A stretch of 64,000 nucleotides of DNA from Bradyrhizobium daqingense (lineage in GTDB: Bacteria; Pseudomonadota; Alphaproteobacteria; Rhizobiales; Xanthobacteraceae): NCBI RefSeq assembly GCF_021044685.1, contig NZ_CP088014.1, forward strand, positions 1 to 64,000, given 5' to 3'. The notes beneath the pieces were generated by a model. It saw nothing but the letters and a program-made list of their open reading frames with translations. It was not told the DNA's origin and ran no database searches. Positions 25,986 through 34,573 of the stretch are shown in pieces; position 1 is the first letter of the stretch; each line of letters begins with the position of its first letter. The translations under genes and the position numbers were made by a program.

Positions 25986-26873
25986 ATGACGATCGCCATC
26001 CGGCAGCTTCAGAAACATTTCGTCGGCGAGGTGTCTGGCCTCGATTTGCGCAAGCCCCTCACGGCGGATGAGGCGCGCGAGGTCGAGGCCGCCATGGACA
26101 AATACGCCGTGCTGGTCTTCCACGACCAGGACATCACCGACGAGCAGCAGATGGCCTTTGCGCTGAATTTCGGCCAGCGCGAGGAAGCACGCGGCGGCAA
26201 CATCACCAAAGCGGATGAATACCGCCTCACCTCGGGCCTGAACGATGTCTCCAATCTCGGCAAGGACGGCAGGCCGCTGCCGAAGGACAGCCGCGCCAAT
26301 CTGTTCAACCTCGGCAATTGCCTGTGGCATTCCGACAGTTCGTTCCGCCCGATCCCGGCGAAATTCTCGCTGCTGTCGGCGCGCGTCGTGAACCCGAAGG
26401 GCGGCAACACCGAATTCGCCGACATGCGCGCCGCCTATGACGCGCTGGACGACGAGACCAAGGCGGAGATCGAGGACCTCGTCTGCGAGCACTCGCTGAT
26501 GTATTCGCGCGGATCGCTCGGCTTCACCGAGTACACCGACGAGGAGAAGGAGATGTTCAAGCCGGTGCTGCAGCGGCTGGTGCGCACCCATCCCGTCCAT
26601 CGCCGCAAGTCGCTGTATCTCTCGTCGCATGCCGGCAAGGTCGTGGGCATGAGCGTGCCGGAGGGCCGGCTACTGCTGCGCGATCTCAACGAGCACGCGA
26701 CGCAAGCAGAGTTCGTCTACGTCCACAAATGGAAGCTGCATGACCTCGTGATGTGGGACAACCGCCAGACCATGCACCGCGTCCGCCGCTACGACCAGTC
26801 CCAGCCCCGCGACATGCGCCGCGCGACGGTCGCGGGCACGGAGCCGACGGTACAGCAGCAGGCGGCGGAGTAG
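25986..26873 (+). CDS. TauD/TfdA family Fe(II)/2-oxoglutarate dioxygenase
   Basis: A 295-residue enzyme. The ATG at 25986 has GGGAGA upstream and starts MTIAIRQLQKHFVGEVSGLD. The facial triad is visible as LWHSDSSF (His, Asp) and the distal His in WDNRQTMHRVRRYD, whose Arg should bind 2-oxoglutarate. The SGLDLRKPLTADE opening and FHDQDITDEQQMAFA match the TfdA (2,4-D dioxygenase) branch, though many relatives act on other acids. Two SDRs adjoin it. The product of oxygenation could be passed to them, but that is inference. Confidence 0.9.
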   Translation: MTIAIRQLQKHFVGEVSGLDLRKPLTADEAREVEAAMDKYAVLVFHDQDITDEQQMAFALNFGQREEARGGNITKADEYRLTSGLNDVSNLGKDGRPLPKDSRANLFNLGNCLWHSDSSFRPIPAKFSLLSARVVNPKGGNTEFADMRAAYDALDDETKAEIEDLVCEHSLMYSRGSLGFTEYTDEEKEMFKPVLQRLVRTHPVHRRKSLYLSSHAGKVVGMSVPEGRLLLRDLNEHATQAEFVYVHKWKLHDLVMWDNRQTMHRVRRYDQSQPRDMRRATVAGTEPTVQQQAAE

Positions 26874-26887
26874 GCGCTACTTAGCAA

Positions 26888-26992
26888 CCGTCATCGTCCG
26901 GCTTGACCGCGCGATCCAGTACCCGAGACGGTGGTGACAGGGCCGATGGGCGGCAGCGTACTGGACGCCCCCGTCAAGCCGGGGCATGACGG
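26888..26992. repeat. Extragenic inverted repeat, family C copy 1
   Basis: The outer arms CCGTCATCGTCCGGCTTGAC / GTCAAGCCGGGGCATGACGG and inner arms GATCCAGTAC / GTACTGGAC flank a variable loop. Relatives are at 46827-46933 and, as a short form, 32468-32508. It lies between convergent genes. Confidence 0.8.
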
Positions 26993-27024
26993 CGGTGGGT
27001 GGGGCACTACAGCGGAGGATAACG

Positions 27025-27669
27025 CTACGCGTGCCCGGCCTCGTTGGAGAGCATGCCGGGATCGATGCCGATCTTCTGAAGAGCGCGGGTGTATTTGTCG
27101 TCGACGTCGTCGCCGAAGATCAGGTCAGCATCCGCGTCGCAATGCAGCCAGCCATTGCTCTGGATTTCGGTCTCGAGCTGGCCCGGCGCCCAGCCGGCAT
27201 AACCGAGCGCGAGGATGGCGTGCTTGGGGCCGGAACCGTTGGCGATCGCCCGCAGGATGTCGACGGTCGCGGTGAGGCAGACCCCGTCGTCGATCCGAAG
27301 CGTCGCGTTCTCGATGTAGAAGTCGCTGGAATGCAGCACGAAGCCGCGTCCGGTGTCGACCGGGCCGCCACGCAGAACCTTCATGCTTTCGGCATTTTCC
27401 GGCAGCTTGATGTGCTCGCCTTTCTTGACGATGCCGAGCTGCATCAGGAGCTCGGGAAAGTCGATCGAGCCCGCGGGATGGTTGACGATGATCCCCATCG
27501 CGCCTTCGGCAGAATGGGCGCAGAGATAGATCACGGAGCGCTCGAAGCGGGGATCGCCCATCACCGGCATCGCAATCAGGAGGCGGCCGTCGAGATAACC
27601 GGCCGAATTGGGGAGCGCGGGGCTCGCGCTGCGGGTGCTGTCGCCCGTCCTTTTACCTGTAGGAGCCAT
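27025..27669 (-). CDS. YqgE/AlgH family protein (UPF0301/DUF179)
   Basis: A 214-residue cytoplasmic protein. The ATG at 27669 begins [10 protein letters not shown], with GGAG eight bases upstream. The family core starts at [23 protein letters not shown], continues with [13 protein letters not shown] and [20 protein letters not shown], and ends in the [16 protein letters not shown] motif. The N-terminal 25 residues are Ser/Thr-rich and variable. The family is widespread but of unknown biochemistry. It is divergent from the DsbD-N-like gene. Confidence 0.92.
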   Translation of the reverse strand: MAPTGKRTGDSTRSASPALPNSAGYLDGRLLIAMPVMGDPRFERSVIYLCAHSAEGAMGIIVNHPAGSIDFPELLMQLGIVKKGEHIKLPENAESMKVLRGGPVDTGRGFVLHSSDFYIENATLRIDDGVCLTATVDILRAIANGSGPKHAILALGYAGWAPGQLETEIQSNGWLHCDADADLIFGDDVDDKYTRALQKIGIDPGMLSNEAGHA

Positions 27670-27810
27670 GGTGAAGCACTCCGGTTTCAATTCCTATCCT
27701 GATGTCGGGCCCGGCCGCTGTCAAATCAAGGCTTGCAGGGACTCCATTCCAATGCATCCATCACAAGCAATTCAATGGTTTGCCCCGGGGCGACCCTGTA
27801 AAGACGTGCC

Positions 27811-28650
27811 ATGTCCAGCATAGTTCCCTTGCGTGCGGCGATTGGCGTCGCGACAACCCTGCTTGCGTCGTCTTTGGCAATCGCCGCCCGTGCCGACGAC
27901 GCGTCGCCGTGGCAGCGCGACGGACATTCCGCAGTGCGGCTGGTGGCGGGGTCGCGCAGCGGCGCCGTCCTGCTCGGCGGTATCGCCTTCCAGCTCCAGC
28001 CGGGCTGGAAGACCTACTGGCGCTCGCCCGGCGATTCCGGCGTCCCGCCGCGGTTCGACTTCTCGAAGTCGGAGAACGTCGAGGCGGTGACGATCATGTG
28101 GCCGGCACCGCTGAAATTCGACGACGGCGCGGGCGGGCATTCGATCGGTTATCGCGACCAGGTCGTGCTGCCCCTGCGCATCGTCGCCAAGGCCGCCGAC
28201 AAGCCGGTGACCTTGCGCGCCGAGATCAACTACGCGGTGTGCGAGAAACTCTGCATTCCCGTCGAGGCCAGCGCCGAGCTCGGCTTCAACAGCGTCGCCT
28301 CGACCGAGGACGCGAACTTGCGTGCGGCGCTCGACACCGTGCCCAAGCCGGCCAATATCGGTGATCCCAATCCGCTGACCATCCGCGACGTCAAGCGCGA
28401 CGGGCCCAAGAATGTGGTGGTCGACGTGGTGACGCCGGACAGCCGCAACGTCAATCTGTTCGTGGAAGGGCCGACATCAGAGTGGGCGCTGCCGATTCCG
28501 GCGCCGGTCCAGCACGGCTCGACGGACGTGAAGCGATTTTCCTTCGAGCTCGACGGATTGCCTCCTGGCGCCAAGCCCGACGGCGCCGCGCTGAAGTTCA
28601 CGCTGGTCGGGCCGGAGAAGTCGTACGAGTTCAACACGAATTTGGAGTGA
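27811..28650 (+). CDS. Secreted protein with DsbD N-terminal-like domain
   Basis: A 279-residue periplasmic protein with a signal peptide (MSSIVPLRAAIGVATTLLAS, cleavage near AARA-DD). The body is an immunoglobulin-like DsbD_N/DsbC-N domain. LQPGWKTYWRSPGDSGVPP is the family opening and AVCEKLCIPVEA carries the two Cys separated by three residues that in DsbD-alpha exchange electrons. The rest of DsbD (membrane and thioredoxin domains) is absent, so it would need a separate electron donor. Such stand-alone forms are usual in Rhizobiales. The redox partner is unknown. Confidence 0.88.
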   Translation: MSSIVPLRAAIGVATTLLASSLAIAARADDASPWQRDGHSAVRLVAGSRSGAVLLGGIAFQLQPGWKTYWRSPGDSGVPPRFDFSKSENVEAVTIMWPAPLKFDDGAGGHSIGYRDQVVLPLRIVAKAADKPVTLRAEINYAVCEKLCIPVEASAELGFNSVASTEDANLRAALDTVPKPANIGDPNPLTIRDVKRDGPKNVVVDVVTPDSRNVNLFVEGPTSEWALPIPAPVQHGSTDVKRFSFELDGLPPGAKPDGAALKFTLVGPEKSYEFNTNLE

Positions 28651-28729
28651 GGCTGCGCTGTCGTTTGGGTAAGGCCGGAACAGCGACGACCGAGTTGCCC
28701 TGCTCGCACCAAATATCTCGCTGTCGTCC

Positions 28730-28765
28730 CGGACAAGCGCGCGCTGATCCGGGAGGCGCGACACG
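28730..28765. repeat. Partial family D repeat (single arm)
   Basis: CTGTCGTCCCGGACAAGCGCGCGCTGATCCGGGAGGCGCGAC matches only the left arm of the family D units, so it looks like a decayed or half element in the gap before the flippase gene. Confidence 0.4.
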
Positions 28766-28820
28766 GTGCCCATCCAACCGAATGTTAACGAATGATTGCT
28801 AGGCCGGAGGCTGCCGCAGC

Positions 28821-30212
28821 ATGCGGGATGCCCGGGATCTCGAATTGGCCGTGATGGATGCACAACCCGCAACGACCCGACCGGCCGGGCTGATCGCGCG
28901 GTTGCGCGCCAGGCTGACCGGCGGCTCGAGCGAGGCGTCGCTGACGCGGCGGCTGGCCGGCACCATCTTCATCATCCGTGTCATCAGCGCCGGCCTTGCC
29001 TATGTCTCGCAGGTGCTGCTCGCGCGCTGGATGGGCACGTCAGACTACGGCATCTACGTCTATGTCTGGACCTGGGTGCTGCTGCTCGGCAGCATGATGG
29101 ATTTCGGCATCTCCGCTTCCGCGCAAAAGATCATTCCGGAGTACCGCGCCAGTGGCGAGCAGGCGCTGCTGCGCGGCTTTCTCTCCGGCAGCCGCTGGCT
29201 GACCCTTGCCGTTTCGACGGCGATGTCGCTCGCCCTCGCCGGCATCGTCAAGCTGCTCGCACCCTGGATCGATCCGGCCGAGGCGCTGCCGCTCTATATC
29301 GGCTGCATGACGCTGCCGGCCTTCGTGGTCGCGAACACCCAGGACGGCATCGCGCGCTCGCACGACTGGATGCCGCTCGGCCTGATGCCCCAATTCATCA
29401 TCCGTCAGGCATTGATCATCGGCATCACGGGCTCTGCCTTCCTGCTCGGCTATCATCTCGGCGCAGTCGCCGCGATGGTCGCGAGCGCCGGGGCGGTCTG
29501 GATCGCGATGGCCGGTCAGATGGTGGTGCTGAACCGCAAGCTCGCCGATCACATCGAACCAGGTCCCAAGGCCTACGACATAAGGAGCTGGCTCGCCGTC
29601 TCGCTGCCGATCCTGCTGGTCGAGAGCTTCTACCTACTACTGTCCTACACCGACGTACTGGTGCTGCAGCAATTCCGCCCCTCCGAGGAGGTCGGCGTCT
29701 ATTTTGCCGTGGTGAAGACGCTGGCGTTGGTCTCCTTCATCCACTACGCGATGTCGGCAACGACGGCGCATCGCTTCGCCGAATACCATGCGAGCGGCGA
29801 CAAGGCGCGGCTGTCGGCCTATGTGGCGCACGCCATCGGCTGGACGTTCTGGCCGTCGCTGGCGGCGACGGTCCTACTGCTCGCTTGCGGCAAGCCGCTG
29901 CTCTGGCTGTTCGGGCCGCAGTTCACCGTCGGCTACGACATCATGTTCGTCGCCGCGATCGGCCTCGTGGTGCGCTCTGCGATCGGGCCGGTCGAGCGGC
30001 TGCTCAACATGCTCGGCCAGCAGAAGATCTGCGCGCTCACTTATGCACTGGCCTTCGTGATGAACCTCGTGCTCTGCATCGTGCTGGTCCCGCGCTACGG
30101 CGGCCACGGCGCCGCCGCCGCGACCTCGATCTCGCTCACCTTCGAGACGGTGCTGCTGTTCTGGATTGTGCGGCAGCGCCTCGGCCTGCACGTGCTGGCG
30201 TTTGGAAGATAG
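28821..30212 (+). CDS. Polysaccharide flippase (Wzx/MATE-like, MOP superfamily)
   Basis: A 463-residue integral membrane protein with about 12-14 hydrophobic segments. The first long helix pair SLTRRLAGTIFIIRVISAGL and the following RWMGTSDYGIYVYVWTW are the typical polysaccharide-biosynthesis (PST) opening. The C-terminal half ends with VLLFWIVRQRLGLHVLAFGR. It presumably moves lipid-linked oligosaccharides across the inner membrane. No glycosyltransferase genes adjoin it, so the glycan is unknown. An internal ATG at 28854 is an alternative start. A longer frame offset on the same strand (28796-30313) is a composition artefact. Confidence 0.88.
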   Translation: MRDARDLELAVMDAQPATTRPAGLIARLRARLTGGSSEASLTRRLAGTIFIIRVISAGLAYVSQVLLARWMGTSDYGIYVYVWTWVLLLGSMMDFGISASAQKIIPEYRASGEQALLRGFLSGSRWLTLAVSTAMSLALAGIVKLLAPWIDPAEALPLYIGCMTLPAFVVANTQDGIARSHDWMPLGLMPQFIIRQALIIGITGSAFLLGYHLGAVAAMVASAGAVWIAMAGQMVVLNRKLADHIEPGPKAYDIRSWLAVSLPILLVESFYLLLSYTDVLVLQQFRPSEEVGVYFAVVKTLALVSFIHYAMSATTAHRFAEYHASGDKARLSAYVAHAIGWTFWPSLAATVLLLACGKPLLWLFGPQFTVGYDIMFVAAIGLVVRSAIGPVERLLNMLGQQKICALTYALAFVMNLVLCIVLVPRYGGHGAAAATSISLTFETVLLFWIVRQRLGLHVLAFGR

Positions 30213-30265
30213 CAGTTGGTTCAAGTCAATTGGCAAGCAGTTCGCCACCTGATATGGTCGTATCC

Positions 30266-30502
30266 ATGGCTGCAAGCGATCTGCGAAACCTTCTGGAGCG
30301 TGCCCAGACTTGACCTGAGGAGGCCCAGAATGAGCTCGTTGCGATCGCTAGCGAGATCGAGAGCGAGCTGCTCGGCGGGGATTATCTGGCGACGCAGGAC
30401 GAATTGCGGAGCATCGACGCGGCCTTGGCCTCCATAGACCGCGGCGGGGTCGCGACGGACGCCGAGGTCGCCGCGACCTTCGCGAAATTCAGGCGCGGAT
30501 GA
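30266..30502 (+). pseudogene. ParD-like antitoxin, broken by an in-frame TGA
   Basis: Reading from ATG 30266, MAASDLRNLLERAQT is followed by TGA (30311-30313) and then, in the same frame, PEEAQNELVAIASEIESELL and so on to TGA 30500-30502. Related antitoxins have WPEEAQ at this point, so TGG probably became TGA. The remainder (78 codons in total) is undamaged. The last bases overlap the ATG of the toxin gene (ATGA), the normal antitoxin-toxin arrangement. It is not expected to yield full-length antitoxin unless the stop is read through. Confidence 0.75.
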
Positions 30503-30800
30503 AGGTCGTCTGGACGCAAGAGGCGCTCGCTGATCTCTCGGGCATCGCGACCTATTATGCCGCCCATGCTAGCCCGACGATCGCCGAAGCAGTCGGTCGG
30601 AGATTTGCTGAGGTCGTCGAGCGTATTCGGGTCGCGCCCTTCTTGGCGCCCCGTGTTACCCACCGTTCCGAAGTCCGCGTAATAACCGTTGTCGCTATCC
30701 ATTCCGGATATTTTATCGTGTGCGTGGCGAGGTAGTCCATATCCTCCATATTCGCCACACCACACGACGGCCGCTCGCGGGACTAAATGGTCGTCCGTGA
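30499..30800 (+). pseudogene. ParE/RelE-like toxin, frameshifted and truncated by an IS
   Basis: Starts MKVVWTQEALADLSGIATYY, the ParE/RelE-type opening, and runs in frame to about 30690. It then continues in the next frame as RYPFRIFYRVRGEVVHILHI, the conserved toxin C-terminus, so one base has been lost near 30691-30692. The original 3' end is separated by the IS element. Joining the flanks across the duplicated TAAATG gives LNEPGRQYALS and a stop at 32346-32348. As it stands the unshifted frame ends 78 codons in, without the C-terminal strand and helix. It is very likely inactive. Confidence 0.75.
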
Positions 30801-32313
30801 AGAAGGACTAAGCCACTGATCGGGAATCTCGATTTGGGCTAAGGGGCATTTCCAGATTGCAAGGTTTTGATGCTTTGGGCGTCAGAACCTTGCGATTTGG
30901 TTTTCGTGGATTCCCTCGAAGCGGGAAGCATGATTCCTTGTCTGCATCGGAGGGAACGATGCGGCCGAAGAAGCACAAGACGACGGGATCGAACGATCTG
31001 TTCCGGGCTCGGCTCGACCAGATCATCAATATGAAGCACGAGCTGGTTCTGCTCGCCGGCAAGGTCGATTGGGACTGGATCGACGGCGAGATCGCGCCGC
31101 TCTACAGCGAGAACGGCAGGCCCGGGATCGAGACGCGCTTCATGATCGGTCTGCTGTTGCTCAAGCACATTTACGGGCTGTCCGATGAGGAGGTGTGCGA
31201 GCGCTGGGTCCATGACCCATACTTCCAGTTCTTCACCGGGGAAGAGTTCTTTCAGCACACGTTCCCGCACGAGCGCTCGGACCTGAGCCATTGGCGCAAG
31301 CGGCTTGGCGACAAGCTGGAGTTGCTGCTGGCCGAGAGCTTGCGGGTAGCGCACGAGGCCGGTGCATTACGCAGCCAGGACCTCAAGCGGGTTACGGTCG
31401 ACACCACGGTGCAGCCGAAGGCCATCACCTTTCCGACCGATGCCAAGCTGCTGCATGCGGCCATCAAGGGGCTCAACCGCCTGGCGATCAGGCACGGCGT
31501 CAGGCTGCGGCAATCCTATGCTCGCATCGCCAAGGCCGCCGCGATGATGGCCGGCCGCTACGCCCATGCCAAACAGTTCAGGCGGCATCAGCGGCAGTTG
31601 CGTATCCTGCGTAGCCGGCTGGGCCGGATCATCCGCGACATCCGCCGCAAGATCGAAGGCCAGCCAGCACTGGAGCAGGCGTTCGCCCTCCCGCTCGGCC
31701 GGGCCACGCAGATCCGCTCGCAGCAGCAGCGCCAGCGCGGCTGGAAGCTCTATTCCTTCCATGCCCCGGAAGTGGAGTGCATCGGCAAGGGCAAGGCCAG
31801 CGCGCCTTACGAGTTCGGCGTGAAGGCCTCCATCGTCACCAACAACCGCCGGGCTCCCGGTGGCCTGTTCGTGCTGCACGCCAGCGCACTGCCCGACAAC
31901 CCCTACGACGGTCACACCTTGCGGGACGTCATTGACCGCACCGAGACACTCACCGGCTGTCCGATCGAGCGGGCCTATGTCGACAAGGGATACCGCGGCC
32001 ACGACGCACAAAATCCCCGTCGCGTCTTCATCTCCGGCCAGAAGCGCGGCGTTTTCGGTGTCATCAAGCGCGAGCTGCGCCGCCGCTCCGCCATCGAGCC
32101 CATCATCGGACACCTGAAGGCGGAAGGCCACCTCGGGCGCTGCTACCTCAAAGGCCGCGCCGGCGATGCCGCCAACGTCGTCCTCTCAGCCGTCGGACAC
32201 AACTTCCGCCGCATCCTCGCCTGGCTGAGATATCTCTTGTGCCTGTTCCTGGCCCAGCTATGGCGCACGCTCGCCCGGCCAGCCTCGATCAATCCGGCTT
32301 CTTAACGGACGAC
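30790..32313 (+). mobile_element. IS5-family-like insertion sequence, complete
   Basis: Terminal inverted repeats GTCGTCCGTGAAGAAG (30790-30805) and the complement of 32298-32313 (GTCGTCCGTTAAGAAG) match at 15 of 16 positions. TAAATG flanks both ends (30784-30789 and 32314-32319) as the apparent target duplication. If a 4-base CTAA duplication is assumed, as known for IS5 relatives, the element is 30787-32312. One intact transposase gene fills it and its stop codon lies in the right repeat. It inserted into the 3' end of the toxin gene. Confidence 0.85.
30959..32305 (+). CDS. IS5-family-like DDE transposase
   Basis: 448 residues from ATG 30959, preceded by GGAGGGA; the frame is open further upstream but inside the element's leader. 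The N-terminal region has YSENGRPGIETRFMIGLLLL and HWRKRLGDKLELLL, as in IS5/IS1182-type transposases. Likely catalytic residues are Asp in VTVDTTVQPKAI, Asp in AYVDKGYRGHD, and Glu in RSAIEPIIGHLK. A basic central region (about 170-230) probably binds DNA. There is no frameshift or internal stop, so the copy may be active. Confidence 0.9.
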   Translation: MRPKKHKTTGSNDLFRARLDQIINMKHELVLLAGKVDWDWIDGEIAPLYSENGRPGIETRFMIGLLLLKHIYGLSDEEVCERWVHDPYFQFFTGEEFFQHTFPHERSDLSHWRKRLGDKLELLLAESLRVAHEAGALRSQDLKRVTVDTTVQPKAITFPTDAKLLHAAIKGLNRLAIRHGVRLRQSYARIAKAAAMMAGRYAHAKQFRRHQRQLRILRSRLGRIIRDIRRKIEGQPALEQAFALPLGRATQIRSQQQRQRGWKLYSFHAPEVECIGKGKASAPYEFGVKASIVTNNRRAPGGLFVLHASALPDNPYDGHTLRDVIDRTETLTGCPIERAYVDKGYRGHDAQNPRRVFISGQKRGVFGVIKRELRRRSAIEPIIGHLKAEGHLGRCYLKGRAGDAANVVLSAVGHNFRRILAWLRYLLCLFLAQLWRTLARPASINPAS

Positions 32314-32319
32314 TAAATG

Positions 32320-32467
32320 AGCCTGGAAGGCAATATGCCTTGTCGTAGAGCCTTCTCTGGTCGCGCAGCGTGCACTGGCCCGCGGTGCTGCGGCTCGCCT
32401 GTGGCAGCATCCTTGCGGGTGCGGTGACGCTGCCGGCGCTGTGCAAGCTCGATCTTGAGAGCGACGA
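32320..32467. other. Short gap right of the IS
   Basis: The first 29 bases are the displaced 3' end of the toxin gene (stop at 32346-32348). The rest is GC-rich sequence with no recognisable gene in any frame. Confidence 0.5.
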
Positions 32468-32508
32468 CTGGATGCCCCGGTCTAAATATCAAGCCGGGGC
32501 ATGACACC
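32468..32508. repeat. Short family C-like palindrome
   Basis: CTGGATGCCCCGG and CCGGGGCATGACA form a hairpin at the 3' side of bdhA. It matches the inner end of the longer family C units and could assist transcription termination. Confidence 0.55.
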
Positions 32509-32513
32509 GGTTC

Positions 32514-33302
32514 CTACTCCGCCGTCCAGCCGCCGTCGATCGAGAGATTGGAGCCGGTGATCTGCGCGGCATCGTCGCTGCACAGGAATAGCGCCAATGC
32601 TGCGACCTGCTCGGAGGTGACGAACTCCTTGGTCGGCTGCGCATCGAGCAGCACGTCGTTGATGACCTGCTCGCGCGTCAGATTGCGCGCCTTCATCGTA
32701 TCGGGGATCTGCTTCTCGACCAGCGGCGTCCAGACGTAGCCGGGGCTGATGCAGTTGCAGGTGATCTTGTGCGTCGCGACTTCCAGCGCCACGGTCTTGG
32801 TGAGGCCGGCAATGCCGTGCTTGGCCGAGACGTAAGCCGACTTGAAGGGCGAGGCCACCAGCGAGTGCGCCGACGCCGTGTTGATGATGCGGCCCCAGCC
32901 CTTCTTCTTCATGCCGGGCACGGCTGCGCGGATGGCATGGAAGGCCGAGGACAGGTTGATCGCGATGATCTGGTCCCACTTCTCGAGCGGAAACTCCTCG
33001 ATCGGCGAGACGAACTGGATGCCGGCATTGTTGACGAGGATGTCGACGGAGCCGAACGTCTTCTCGCCGAGCGCGATCATGCCGGCGATCTCGGCGGGCT
33101 TGGTCATGTCGGCGGGCGAGTAGATCGCCTTGACCTTGAAGTCGGCCTCGATCTTGGCACGTTCCTTCTCGATGTCCTCGGGCGAGCCGAAGCCGTTGAT
33201 GACGACATTGGCGCCGGCGGCGGCGAAGGCACGTGCGTAAGCCAGCCCGATGCCGCTGGTCGATCCGGTCACGACGGCGTTCTTGCCTGACAGACTACCC
33301 AT
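32514..33302 (-). CDS. bdhA: D-3-hydroxybutyrate dehydrogenase
   Basis: A 262-residue SDR interconverting 3-hydroxybutyrate and acetoacetate, a step in polyhydroxybutyrate use. The ATG at 33302 has AAGGAG eight bases upstream. Motifs: TGSTSGIGLAYARAFA, NNAG in ILVNNAGIQFVSPIE, catalytic NTASAHSLVASPFKSAY with YVSAK, and SPGYVWTPLVEKQIPD, characteristic of bacterial BdhA. The C-terminus is ITGSNLSIDGGWTAE. The ATG is one base from the stop of the patatin gene, so the two are coupled. Confidence 0.93.
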   Translation of the reverse strand: MGSLSGKNAVVTGSTSGIGLAYARAFAAAGANVVINGFGSPEDIEKERAKIEADFKVKAIYSPADMTKPAEIAGMIALGEKTFGSVDILVNNAGIQFVSPIEEFPLEKWDQIIAINLSSAFHAIRAAVPGMKKKGWGRIINTASAHSLVASPFKSAYVSAKHGIAGLTKTVALEVATHKITCNCISPGYVWTPLVEKQIPDTMKARNLTREQVINDVLLDAQPTKEFVTSEQVAALALFLCSDDAAQITGSNLSIDGGWTAE

Positions 33303-33303
33303 T

Positions 33304-34479
33304 CTATTCGCTCCTTTTTGGCGGGGTCGCGGTGACGTCCCCCGTGAGATCGTAGGCCACCATGGTTTCGCCGGACTGCGGCCGCTCGAGCCAATCCTTA
33401 TGGCGCATCGACAAATGCACGTCGCGCACGCCCGCTTCCCAATGCTCGACCATGGCAACGTGCGAGAAATCGTAATCCTTGGACGAGGATTCGTAGTTCT
33501 TGCTGCGATAGATCAGGTGGACCACCGTCACCGTGCTTTCGCGCGACGCCTTGGCGAGGAATTCGACGGAGGGATCGTTCTTGAGGTAATCAGGTAATTT
33601 CGCGATCAGGTCGCGCACGGCACGGCGGGCGTTGTGGATCTGCTTGTTCTTGTCGGTGTTCATCCGCGTGCGGCTGGAGTAGCGGATGTCCTTCTCGCGC
33701 TCGGCGGCTTCGAGCAACGAGGTCGGCAGGTCACCGCGGGCGGAAAACAGGTCGACCTGGAAGATCAGCATGTCGCGCTCGAGCTCGGTGTCGAGCACGT
33801 AGTCGAGCGGCGTGTTGGAGGCGATGCCGCCGTCCCAATAATGCTCGCCGTCGATCACGACGGAGGGAAAGCCCGGCGGCAGCGCGCCGGAGGCCATGAT
33901 GTGCTCGGGGCCGATCTTCTTGCCGAGTTTCTTGAACTCGTAATTGTCGAAATATCTGAAGTTGCCGGAGGTGACGCCGACCGCGCCGACCGACAGGCGC
34001 GTCTTCACATCGTTGATGCGGTCGAAATCGACCAGGCGCTCCAGCGTCTTCTTCAGCGGCGCGGTGTCGTAATAGCTTTCCGCTTCGGGATGGCCCGGCG
34101 GCCACAGCGGCGCCGGCGGCACGCGCGGCACGAAGAAGCCGGGCACGCCGAAGGTCGCGATCAGCGCCGCGCTGGTCGAGTTGAACAGTTCGCGGCTGTG
34201 ATCGCTCTTTCCGATCGGCTTCCACGGCACCGGCGCCGACACCATTTCCCAAAATTCCTTGAGCCGTTCGACACGGGTGCGGCCCTCATTGCCGGCGATG
34301 ATGGCCGCGTTGATGGCGCCGATCGAGATGCCGGCGACCCAATCCGGCTCGAAGCCGAAGCCGCACAGCGCCTGGACGGCACCGGCCTGGTACGAGCCGA
34401 GCGCGCCACCGCCCTGGAGAACCAGGACACGTTGCGCGTTCGCGGGGATGCTGGCGGAAGCCGGGCGATGATCTTTCAT
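33304..34479 (-). CDS. Patatin-like phospholipase (with DUF3734-like C-terminus)
   Basis: 391 residues from ATG 34479 (MKDHRPASASIPANAQR). The patatin domain shows the oxyanion-hole motif GGGALGSYQAG, nucleophile elbow GISIG and the Asp of DGGIASNTPL, giving the Ser-Asp dyad of lipid acyl hydrolases. The C-terminal ~110 residues fit the DUF3734 extension. The gene is upstream of and coupled to bdhA, an association seen in PHB-storing alphaproteobacteria. It may therefore hydrolyse lipid or polyester linked to 3-hydroxybutyrate turnover, which is inference. Confidence 0.9.
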   Translation of the reverse strand: MKDHRPASASIPANAQRVLVLQGGGALGSYQAGAVQALCGFGFEPDWVAGISIGAINAAIIAGNEGRTRVERLKEFWEMVSAPVPWKPIGKSDHSRELFNSTSAALIATFGVPGFFVPRVPPAPLWPPGHPEAESYYDTAPLKKTLERLVDFDRINDVKTRLSVGAVGVTSGNFRYFDNYEFKKLGKKIGPEHIMASGALPPGFPSVVIDGEHYWDGGIASNTPLDYVLDTELERDMLIFQVDLFSARGDLPTSLLEAAEREKDIRYSSRTRMNTDKNKQIHNARRAVRDLIAKLPDYLKNDPSVEFLAKASRESTVTVVHLIYRSKNYESSSKDYDFSHVAMVEHWEAGVRDVHLSMRHKDWLERPQSGETMVAYDLTGDVTATPPKRSE

Positions 34480-34573
34480 GAGGGAACGATAGCAGAAGGG
34501 AGCAATAGCAAAAGGCGAGCCACCGTGGCGACACTCCGCCACGGCGTCAATGCATCCCGGGATCAAGTCTGGC

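Noticed and set aside
25074..26630. 518-codon minus-strand open frame
   Set aside because: It covers the second SDR and the dioxygenase in antisense. Both forward genes have intact catalytic motifs.
28796..30313. 505-codon plus-strand frame overlapping the flippase
   Set aside because: It is offset from the real frame. It is Arg/His/Gly-rich and lacks hydrophobic segments, whereas the 28821 frame has a regular set of TM helices.
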